24,022 nt of DNA from a virus, in IMG/VR virus record IMGVR_UViG_3300025626_000127, positions 1 through 24,022 of that record. One strand, 5' to 3'. The translations under genes and the position numbers were made by a program. Each line of letters begins with the position of its first letter. The first letter of the stretch is position 1. Shown here piece after piece: positions 1 through 5,002 of this stretch. The notes beneath the pieces were generated by a model. The model did no database searches. It worked only from the letters and a program-made list of their open reading frames with translations, and was not told the DNA's origin.

Positions 1-204
1 TTCTTTTAACATTCTTTCATACCATTCTATAATGGTTTCATCATATTTCATTTCATTATCTAAGTTTAAAATCTTATCTAATTCATTTATAATTTCTATT
101 TCATTTTTAATTTGATTTTCACTTCCCCAGTAATCTTTAATATAAAAGGATGTTCTCTCTCTAAACTTTGCTAACTCTTTTACTATTTTTAATCTTACAT
201 TCAT
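1..204 (-). CDS. Hypothetical protein, 3' end cut off by the window edge
   Basis: An ATG at 204-202 on the minus strand opens 68 codons with no stop before the left edge. The peptide begins MNVRLKIVKELAKF and is charged and mostly helix-forming, with runs such as NEIEIINELDKIL. There is no signal peptide or membrane segment. It is the only leftward gene here and is divergent from everything else, so it is probably the first gene of the opposite (early or replication) transcription unit. I do not recognise a function. The start is supported by continuous open frame and by the AT-rich leader, not by a ribosome-binding site. An alternative is that it is a chance frame, but its amino-acid composition looks like real protein. 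Confidence 0.7.
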   Translation of the reverse strand, partial: MNVRLKIVKELAKFRERTSFYIKDYWGSENQIKNEIEIINELDKILNLDNEMKYDETIIEWYERMLKE

Positions 205-714
205 AATACTTATATTTTAATTACACTTATATTATCACATATAAACATAGTTTGTAACGTATTTTATTAAAGAAATAATACAAAAATATACCTTTTTGAA
301 CTTTTATGTAATATATACTATATAAGTAATAAACTTAAGTATTATTGAATATAATGTGATAAAACATATTAATTAATAATAATAATGCAAACATGTATAA
401 GACAATTGTATTAATAGCGAATATAACTAGAATTATTCACTAATATAATAAATATAATTAATATATGCTGCATTATATACAATGAATGTGTGTAATGTAC
501 GAACATATGACGATGTACATAACGTAAATAGTAAAATCAAGCTAGCACATCGACAATAATGCAGTAAATACATACAAACACTGCAAAGTATGTAACAATA
601 GGGTGCATACGTTGCGAATATGGCTTTAAATATACGATTTTATTGCTAATAACGTAGCGTAACACATTACTTCTATATATGAAATACTAATTAATCGAAT
701 ACAATCTACTTTAC
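205..714. promoter_or_regulatory. Divergent non-coding control region (510 bp, very AT-rich)
   Basis: No convincing gene lies here; the longest start-to-stop frame I saw is 25 codons (ATG at 482). It separates the leftward gene from the whole rightward block, so promoters for both directions are expected. TAACGTA occurs at 255-261, 520-526 and 650-656, with an inverted partial copy TACGTT at 608-613. AATAATGCA is directly repeated at 381-389 and 555-563. ATGTAC (495-500) and GTACAT (515-520) form a short inverted repeat. CAAAAATA at 281-288 reads TATTTTTG on the minus strand, matching the Bacteroidota -7 consensus TAnnTTTG, but I see no matching upstream TTG element. It could also hold an origin or a packaging site; I cannot tell which. 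Confidence 0.5.
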
Positions 715-1140
715 ATGAAACATATACTAATAGTGCTATTAATGTTATTTACTCAATCTGTGCTATCACAATCGGTAGGATATGAAATGAGAACAAATGA
801 CAAGTCATACATTGCAGTTACTTATAAAGGCTTTGAGCTTAGACATAGAAGTGATGATTTAGAAAATCGATTTACTTATAGACATAATTTTTGGAAAGAT
901 TCTTCTAAACTTTATTTAAGTGTGCCTTTACATTATAAGATAGAAAAGGACGAACCAACATTAGAACCAAGATTAATATATAAGTTTCCTAAATTCAAAT
1001 TATGGATACAAAAAGAATTTTGGTACAATTCAAATAAAAACGGAGCTATTGCAATTGATTATCCCTACAAAGACTTCACTTATAGAGTTGGTTGGGATAC
1101 TTCAAGCACTTTTAGATTTCGTTTGAAATATAAGTTCTAA
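715..1140 (+). CDS. Secreted small beta-barrel-like (outer membrane?) protein
   Basis: 141 residues. Residues 1-18 are a classical signal peptide: MKH, a hydrophobic stretch ILIVLLMLF, then a likely cleavage site near VLSQS. The mature part of about 122 residues is made of alternating polar/aromatic strands (for example TYKGFELRHR, LYLSVPLHYK, FRFRLKYKF), about eight in all, with no Cys. It ends in Phe, the usual C-terminal signal of outer membrane beta-barrels recognised by the BAM complex. From this I infer an 8-stranded outer-membrane barrel of OmpX-like size. It is the first gene of the rightward unit. Superinfection exclusion, envelope modification or help with outer-membrane lysis are possible roles; none is proven. 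I do not recognise a named family. Confidence 0.7.
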   Translation: MKHILIVLLMLFTQSVLSQSVGYEMRTNDKSYIAVTYKGFELRHRSDDLENRFTYRHNFWKDSSKLYLSVPLHYKIEKDEPTLEPRLIYKFPKFKLWIQKEFWYNSNKNGAIAIDYPYKDFTYRVGWDTSSTFRFRLKYKF

Positions 1141-1158
1141 AACCTAAAATAAATTGAT

Positions 1159-1401
1159 ATGCCGGATACGTTTATAAAGAACAACATGTCTATTGTTATA
1201 TCGTTCTTGGTTGCTGTATTTACGGCGGGTGGTATCTTTGCGGAGTTTACTGCTATAAAGAATGAGCTTACCACTGTCCATGAGAGGTTGGATAAGAAGA
1301 TACGTGTTATAAACGATCTGGAAGATCGGTTGTTAGACATAGAGAAGCAGTTGGAGTATGAGAGAGGATTCCTAGAGGCTGCAAGAAAGAAGAAAAGATA
1401 A
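1159..1401 (+). CDS. Small membrane protein with coiled coil
   Basis: 80 residues. One hydrophobic segment lies at about residues 10-30 (MSIVISFLVAVFTAGGIFAEF), followed by a charged heptad-like helix to about residue 75 and a basic KKKR tail. An in-frame ATG at 1186 could shorten it by nine residues; I keep 1159 because the upstream residues contain a plausible cytoplasmic head. A single transmembrane helix plus coiled coil suits an accessory lysis protein (holin or spanin-like) or a virion membrane-interacting protein. It sits 18 bases after the secreted barrel-like gene and two genes ahead of a holin-like protein. The family is one I associate with marine phages, without a known function. 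Confidence 0.7.
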   Translation: MPDTFIKNNMSIVISFLVAVFTAGGIFAEFTAIKNELTTVHERLDKKIRVINDLEDRLLDIEKQLEYERGFLEAARKKKR

Positions 1402-1416
1402 TTACTACTATTAAAT

Positions 1417-1444
1417 TTAATTAGAACATTGATAAACTAATTAA
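1417..1444. repeat. Perfect 8-bp inverted repeat just before a start codon
   Basis: TTAATTAG at 1417-1424 and CTAATTAA at 1437-1444 are perfect complements around a 12-base loop, ending two bases before the ATG at 1447. It lies in the longest gap of the first 5 kb of the rightward unit (45 bases). The stem is almost all A/T, so it is too weak for a normal intrinsic terminator. It may be an operator, an RNA-processing site or chance. Confidence 0.3.
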
Positions 1445-1446
1445 TT

Positions 1447-1584
1447 ATGGCAAAGCAAAAACACACAGTATCACCTTTACTAAAGAAAGACTCGTGCTAT
1501 TATAAGGTAAAGAGACAGTACAAGGTATTCCCTAGTGCTTATGCATCTGGTGCTATTGCTAAGTGCCGCAAAAAGAAAAGATAG
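1447..1584 (+). CDS. Basic micro-protein with PSAYASGA motif
   Basis: 45 residues from ATG 1447 to TAG 1582-1584, with the next gene starting at the following base. The C-terminal half reads KVKRQYKVFPSAYASGAI and is followed by AKCRKKKR. The PSAYASGA plus CRKK pattern recurs in small lysine-rich proteins of marine phages and some large viruses that I remember, always of unknown function. The protein has two Cys and is rich in Lys and Arg. It resembles in style the basic proteins at 3663-4973, so it may belong to the same functional group (DNA or RNA binding, or virion-packaged). The conserved motif is the reason I call it a real gene despite its size. Confidence 0.7.
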   Translation: MAKQKHTVSPLLKKDSCYYKVKRQYKVFPSAYASGAIAKCRKKKR

Positions 1585-2001
1585 ATGAAGTTACCTAAAA
1601 ACGGAGTAGCAAAGGAGATCAGGCATTATGTTGGTTCCTTATTTATATTTTTACTGATAATGTCGATTATCTTCATACTGATGAAGTATCCGGTATTAGA
1701 CACTAATAAAGAAGTAGTAATGATGCTCATTGGTACAATATCAGCATCGATAGGTTTGGTCGTATCTACAATCACTGGAAGTAAGCCAGATGATGTGAAC
1801 GCACTTAAATCAGACTTAGAGAAAAAGAATCATCAAATAGAACAGCTCATTACAGCTAAGGACAACTTAGAACATATGATCATCGATCTACAGAAAACTA
1901 TTCTAGAAAACCAAGATAACGTAATGGACAAGATCATCCTTAAAGCAGCATTGGATTTTGATGACAGAGAAGCAGCTTACAAGGAATTAAAGAATAAATA
2001 A
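1585..2001 (+). CDS. Holin-like protein with two membrane helices and coiled coil
   Basis: 138 residues. Two hydrophobic helices (about residues 16-34 and 44-64) form a short hairpin, joined by a polar turn (KYPVLDTNKE). A strongly charged, heptad-patterned helix runs from about 70 to 112, and an acidic C-terminal tail follows. Small size, a two-helix hairpin and a charged cytoplasmic tail are the general hallmarks of holins, which permeabilise the inner membrane so that endolysin can reach the wall. A second, better-supported holin is encoded at 18153, so this one may be an antiholin, a partner or an unrelated membrane protein. It begins immediately after the stop of the micro-protein gene, which suggests coupled translation. 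Confidence 0.55.
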   Translation: MKLPKNGVAKEIRHYVGSLFIFLLIMSIIFILMKYPVLDTNKEVVMMLIGTISASIGLVVSTITGSKPDDVNALKSDLEKKNHQIEQLITAKDNLEHMIIDLQKTILENQDNVMDKIILKAALDFDDREAAYKELKNK

Positions 2002-2002
2002 A

Positions 2003-2413
2003 ATGGCATTAACAAAAGTAACAGCAGACGTACTCGGGGATAACTCAGTAGGGCATACCCAGTTACATAACCGCTATAAAAATGCGGCCAGTATTACGAG
2101 TACCACAGGTACTATTAATATAGACTGGTCTGCTGCTGCTGTATATAAAATGGAAGCATCGTTAACCGGTGCAACTACATTGAACTTTACAGGATTTGTA
2201 AAAGGCCAAGTACTAACTATACATCAACTAGAAGGAGCGCAGACGGTAACACTTACATCCGATGCTGGTAATAGTTCAACGTTTTATAAAATCGGTGCAG
2301 ACTACGATGGATCTTCTGATCCTAATATATTACAGGTAGAATGTTTAGACGATAGTGTTAATGCACTTTTCGCATTTACTACGGCTACTATAGCAACCTC
2401 AACAACTATATAA
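2003..2413 (+). CDS. Small beta-rich fibre-associated protein (paralogue 1 of 3)
   Basis: 136 residues beginning MALTKVTADVLGDNSVGHTQ. It is paralogous to the proteins at 13232 and 13591. All three share the MxxTKVxxxxL opening, a DW-A--V(Y/F) strand, a short TLNFT-F--G segment, and a closing strand that carries an IQ-CxDD type motif before the C-terminal FxT. The composition (Thr, Ala, Ser, Asn, no Cys cluster) and its position directly before the glycine-rich adhesin suggest a beta-sandwich tail-fibre or baseplate appendage. The fibre role is inferred from context and from my memory of similar proteins in marine phages; no catalytic motif is visible. Only one base separates it from the upstream stop. 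Confidence 0.65.
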   Translation: MALTKVTADVLGDNSVGHTQLHNRYKNAASITSTTGTINIDWSAAAVYKMEASLTGATTLNFTGFVKGQVLTIHQLEGAQTVTLTSDAGNSSTFYKIGADYDGSSDPNILQVECLDDSVNALFAFTTATIATSTTI

Positions 2414-2414
2414 T

Positions 2415-3284
2415 ATGGGAGTGCGAGGAAAGTTTTTAAGTTTAGGAGCCGCTGCTGGCCCCCCATATGCTTTAACATACGCTCTTCTAGGTGGCGGTGG
2501 TTGTGGAGGTTCTAGTCTATCTAGTTGGGGTGGCTCTGGTGGAGGCGGTGCTGGAGGATTTATATACACTTCTAGCGATGTAGAAACAAACACAACCTTA
2601 ATTATAACAGTAGGAGCAGGGGCTGCAGGTTTAGCGGCTAACCAAAATGGTAGAGGAAACAACGGAACTAATTCTGTTATTCAAGGTGGAACTGGTGGAA
2701 TTTACTTGCCAGCTACTGTAACCGCTTATGGCGGAGGTGGTGGTGGTTGTGGAGGTACCGGTTCTGGTGGAGGCGGTACGTATTTCCGATATGGAAGAGA
2801 CGGAGGCTCCGGTGGGGGTGGTGGATTTTCAAACTATTCTAACTCTACTAACCACGGAAATGGAACTTCAGGACAGGGTAACGACGGTGGTAACTACAGT
2901 AGTGTATCCGCCGCAGGTGCTGGAGGTGGTGGTGCTGGGGGCACAGGTGGATCTAACACTGGCTCAGGTGTTGGTAATAGCGGTACTGTTGGACTGCCGA
3001 CGTCATTAAATATAACAGGAAGTACCATCTATAACGTAGCTATGGGTGGCGCCGGAGGAAGCACAACTTACAACCCAGGACCCAACGGAGCTAACGGTAA
3101 AGGTGGCGGTGGCTACGGCATATATTCAAGTGGAGGGCCTTCAGGATCTGGAGGCAGTGGAAGAGTATATCTTAAAATGTTAACAGAAAATTACTCAGGT
3201 AATACTACTGGGTCACCAGGGGTTAGCACTACAGGAGCATATACTGTTCTTACTTTTACAGGGTCAGGAACTTATACTACATAG
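2415..3284 (+). CDS. Glycine-rich tail-fibre adhesin
   Basis: 289 residues, of which I count 94 glycines. Polyglycine blocks (for example LLGGGGCGGSS near residue 25, YGGGGGGCGGTGSGGGG near 105-121, GAGGGGAGGTGG near 168-179) alternate with short Ser/Thr/Asn stretches. The C-terminus ends TFTGSGTYTT. Phage adhesins with such blocks, like gp38 of the Salmonella phage S16, fold as polyglycine-II helix sandwiches at the fibre tip and bind outer-membrane receptors; applying that fold here is inference. The reading frame is secure because glycine codons stay in phase throughout. The gene lies between two other fibre-type genes. A second open frame inside it (2728-3009) is a by-product of GGN-rich DNA. 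Confidence 0.75.
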   Translation: MGVRGKFLSLGAAAGPPYALTYALLGGGGCGGSSLSSWGGSGGGGAGGFIYTSSDVETNTTLIITVGAGAAGLAANQNGRGNNGTNSVIQGGTGGIYLPATVTAYGGGGGGCGGTGSGGGGTYFRYGRDGGSGGGGGFSNYSNSTNHGNGTSGQGNDGGNYSSVSAAGAGGGGAGGTGGSNTGSGVGNSGTVGLPTSLNITGSTIYNVAMGGAGGSTTYNPGPNGANGKGGGGYGIYSSGGPSGSGGSGRVYLKMLTENYSGNTTGSPGVSTTGAYTVLTFTGSGTYTT

Positions 3285-3286
3285 AT

Positions 3287-3658
3287 ATGGCACATTTTGC
3301 GAAATTAAATAAAAATAATATAGTCACACAAGTTGTTGTTGTTGCTAATGAATTATTATTAGATAATGATAACGTAGAGCAAGAGCAGAAAGGTATAGAT
3401 TTTTTAAATGCAACATTTGGCGAGGCTACATGGATTCAAACATCGTATAATAATTCTATAAGAAACATATACGCAAGTGAAGGTTATTCTTATGATCCTA
3501 TAAAAAATAAATTTTATGAACCATCTCCATTTCTTAGTTGGACATTTAACAACAATACAGAAAAGTGGGAAGCTCCTGTTACTAAACCAGAAGGAAGCTA
3601 TTTTTGGGATGAAGAAAATCAAGAGTGGGAATATATAGAACCGCCTAATATACCTTAA
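3287..3658 (+). CDS. Marine-phage fibre-region protein, MAHFAKL family
   Basis: 123 residues beginning MAHFAKLNKNNIVTQVVVVA. The order of motifs is an N-terminal strand pair, a GIDFLNxxFG segment with W-QTSYN, a GYSYD-----FY-P-P--SW segment, and an acidic C-terminal tail with several Trp (SYFWDEENQEWEY). I recognise this organisation from small proteins next to tail-fibre genes in T4-like cyanophages and other marine phages, where the function is unknown but thought structural. It starts two bases after the adhesin gene ends. There is no signal peptide or membrane helix. Naming it as fibre-associated is context-based; the family similarity is from memory. Confidence 0.7.
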   Translation: MAHFAKLNKNNIVTQVVVVANELLLDNDNVEQEQKGIDFLNATFGEATWIQTSYNNSIRNIYASEGYSYDPIKNKFYEPSPFLSWTFNNNTEKWEAPVTKPEGSYFWDEENQEWEYIEPPNIP

Positions 3659-3662
3659 TAAC

Positions 3663-3926
3663 ATGGCAGTACGTAAAACAAAAAAAGGAGCAAATCTTAA
3701 ACGGTGGTTTAAAGAAAAGTGGACCGACGAAAAAGGTAATCCTTGTGGTTCTGCTAAGAATAAGAAAACAAAGAAGTGTAGACCTTCGGTTAGGATATCA
3801 TCGGGTACTCCAGTTACTTGGGGTCAAATGAGTGCATCTGAAAAAAGAAAGGCTGTAGCTGAAAAGAGAAGAACTGGTATGGGCAAACGTACCTCAAGTA
3901 TAAGAAAGAAACGTAAAAAGAAATAA
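3663..3926 (+). CDS. Lys/Arg-rich small protein (DUF5872-like)
   Basis: 87 residues, of which I count 31 Lys or Arg. The core NLKRWFKEKWTDEKGNPCG is followed by a KCRPS segment and a serine/lysine helix (MSASEKRKAVAEKRR), then a fully basic tail KKRKKK. The LKRWFKEKW plus PCG pattern matches what I remember of DUF5872-type proteins in marine phages and large DNA viruses, whose role is unknown. The charge suggests nucleic-acid binding or packaging in the virion. It is the first of six tightly packed small genes up to the chaperonin, and starts four bases after the preceding stop. Confidence 0.7.
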   Translation: MAVRKTKKGANLKRWFKEKWTDEKGNPCGSAKNKKTKKCRPSVRISSGTPVTWGQMSASEKRKAVAEKRRTGMGKRTSSIRKKRKKK

Positions 3927-3928
3927 TC

Positions 3929-4039
3929 ATGGGAAAAAAAGGAACAACTGTAATACCTGCTGTTATTAAAAAAATGGGTGGGCGCTCTACTGCAAAAAGT
4001 GGGCCAATTAAAAGAATGACTTATAAAACTAAGAAGTGA
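3929..4039 (+). CDS. 36-residue basic micro-protein
   Basis: ATG at 3929, TGA at 4037-4039, 36 codons. The peptide starts MGKKGTTVIPAVIKK and ends RMTYKTKK. Its first residues resemble those of the protein at 4587 (MGTKGTTV), which supports reality as a coding gene and suggests partial duplication. It starts two bases after the previous stop and its stop overlaps the next ATG (TGATG), as expected for coupled translation. Ten of the 36 residues are Lys or Arg. No function is recognised. Confidence 0.5.
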   Translation: MGKKGTTVIPAVIKKMGGRSTAKSGPIKRMTYKTKK

Positions 4040-4248
4040 TGCCAAACATAGATAGACCATCAGATAGCTTTCCAACTAGCTCATTTAATAGATTTAATTA
4101 CGGAGCACCGACAATGAAAAGAGAAGCTCCTGCTAATTTTAAAAAAGCAATAGCTAACAACTCTAATGCACCAGAAGAGCTTCAAGATGCTGTTTTGGCT
4201 CGCAAAATGAAATATTGCGGGGGATCATCTAAACCATATAAAAAATAA
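4039..4248 (+). CDS. Small hypothetical protein
   Basis: 69 residues from ATG 4039, beginning MPNIDRPSDSFPTSSFNRF. A GTG at 4036 would add one residue; the ATG overlapping the upstream TGA is the better start. The N-terminal half is polar with Ser, Pro and Asn. The C-terminal half is a helix-like AIANNSNAPEELQDAVLARKM ending in a basic CGGSSKPYKK. There is no membrane segment. I do not recognise the family. Its place within a chain of overlapping small genes suggests co-expression with its basic neighbours. Confidence 0.55.
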   Translation: MPNIDRPSDSFPTSSFNRFNYGAPTMKREAPANFKKAIANNSNAPEELQDAVLARKMKYCGGSSKPYKK

Positions 4249-4252
4249 TATT

Positions 4253-4348
4253 ATGTCAGAAGATAAAAAAGTAAAAGAAGTAATAAAAAAAGATAAACCA
4301 GCTGCACCTAAAGTAGCACCAGGTACAGATCTTAAGCCAAGACCCTAA
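4253..4348 (+). CDS. 31-residue charged micro-protein
   Basis: ATG 4253 to TAA 4346-4348, 31 codons: a Lys/Glu-rich start (MSEDKKVKEVIKKDK) followed by a Pro/Ala/Lys tail (PAAPKVAPGTDLKPRP). The stop overlaps the next start as TAATG. Without this gene there would be a 99-base hole in an otherwise gapless chain, and its boundaries fit the local overlap style, so I call it. It has no recognised family and is probably disordered. Confidence 0.45.
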   Translation: MSEDKKVKEVIKKDKPAAPKVAPGTDLKPRP

Positions 4349-4587
4349 TGCCACAAAAATTATCTCCTGCGGCTCGTAAGAAAAAAGCGACCCGTGACCT
4401 TGCATATGCGAAAACTCCCCGGCGTAGAGCTATGAAGGCGGAGAATCAAAAGAAAAGACGCGATGCACTTAAGAAGGGGATAAATATAAAAGGTAAAGAC
4501 TGGGACCACAACAAGGGTAAATTTGTCTCTGTTAAAGTTAACAGGGGTGGTCACGGTAAAGGAACTAAAAAATACAATACAGCATAA
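4348..4587 (+). CDS. Lys/Arg-rich small protein, possibly a degenerate HNH-like fold
   Basis: 79 residues. The first half is a basic helix (SPAARKKKATRDLAYAKTP, then RRRAMKAENQKKRRDA). The second half holds GKDWDHNKGKFVSVKVNRGG. A basic helix leading into D-x-D-H and then N-R-G is reminiscent of the small HNH-type endonucleases of phages (DVDH ... NR), but the usual spacing and the last metal-ligand region are not evident, so enzymatic activity is doubtful. I recall similar short proteins in marine phage genomes without assigned function. TAATG overlaps at both ends tie it to its neighbours. The HNH link is speculative; a structural or DNA-binding role is equally possible. Confidence 0.6.
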   Translation: MPQKLSPAARKKKATRDLAYAKTPRRRAMKAENQKKRRDALKKGINIKGKDWDHNKGKFVSVKVNRGGHGKGTKKYNTA

Positions 4588-4973
4588 TGGGAACTAAAGG
4601 AACAACAGTGAAAACTGTATTTAATAAAACAAAACAAAGCTGTGGGTGTGAATCAAGCTGTGGTTGTGATGGCTCCCCACTAAGCAGAAAAAGGCGTAAA
4701 GCTCCTTCTCGCAAAAAGTCAAAAGGCTACTATGCAAAAGTAAAGAAGGGAAGCGGAACCGGTAGCAAAGCTGGTGGTGGTATGACCGCTAAAGGTGTTG
4801 CTAAGTATCGTAAAGACAATCCAGGTTCTAAGTTAAAGACAGCAGTAACAACTCCGCCGTCTAAACTTAAGAAAGGAAGCAAAGCGGCTAAACGTCGTAA
4901 AGCATTTTGTGCCAGAAGCAAAAGCTGGACATCAGAGCGTGGTAGAGCAGCACGCCGTAAATGGAACTGCTAA
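4587..4973 (+). CDS. Cys- and Lys/Arg-rich protein with FCARS...RKWNC tail (DUF6321-like)
   Basis: 128 residues. The N-terminus is MGTKGTTV followed by a cysteine cluster CGCESSCGC (about residues 19-27), a candidate metal site. Then come basic linkers, a GMTAKGVAKYRKDNPGSKLK block (about 66-85), AVTTPPSKLKKGSKAAKRRK, and a terminal KAFCARSKSW ... RRKWNC block. The TAKG-YR--NPGSKLKTAVT and C-terminal RKWNC patterns match small proteins I remember from marine phages and large DNA viruses (DUF6321-like), function unknown. High charge and paired Cys suggest binding to nucleic acid with zinc or disulfides; this is inference. It is the last small gene before the chaperonin. Confidence 0.7.
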   Translation: MGTKGTTVKTVFNKTKQSCGCESSCGCDGSPLSRKRRKAPSRKKSKGYYAKVKKGSGTGSKAGGGMTAKGVAKYRKDNPGSKLKTAVTTPPSKLKKGSKAAKRRKAFCARSKSWTSERGRAARRKWNC

Positions 4974-5002
4974 TATAAATTATATCAATTAAATTAAATT
5001 AA
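4974..5002 (+). promoter_or_regulatory. A/T-only leader with ATTAA tandem repeats before groEL
   Basis: The 29 bases before the chaperonin ATG are almost pure A/T and contain three tandem AATTA-type units (4987-5001) directly abutting the start. There is no Shine-Dalgarno sequence. In Bacteroidota an A/T-rich unstructured leader with A at positions close to the start supports initiation, so this may give high GroEL output. A promoter cannot be excluded, but I see no TTTG / TAnnTTTG pair. Confidence 0.35.

Noticed and set aside
482-559. 25-codon start-to-stop frame in the divergent region
   Set aside because: It is short, isolated and has no recognised motif; I kept the region as non-coding. 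Conservation in relatives would change this view.
205-714. tRNA or small structured RNA in the gap
   Set aside because: I found no cloverleaf-like stems, no T-loop GTTCRANYC-type sequence and no GC-rich helices.
1402-1446. Intrinsic terminator at the 8-bp inverted repeat
   Set aside because: The stem is almost entirely A/T and no T-run follows; instead a start codon lies two bases downstream.
2399-2662. Minus-strand Pro-rich open frame opposite the adhesin
   Set aside because: The proline runs are the complement of glycine codons (GGN to NCC). There is no other minus-strand gene in this block.
2728-3009. A 93-codon Val/Glu-rich open frame inside the glycine-rich adhesin
   Set aside because: GGN-rich DNA read in another phase gives GTG/GAG-type codons, so valine and glutamate runs are expected without coding function.
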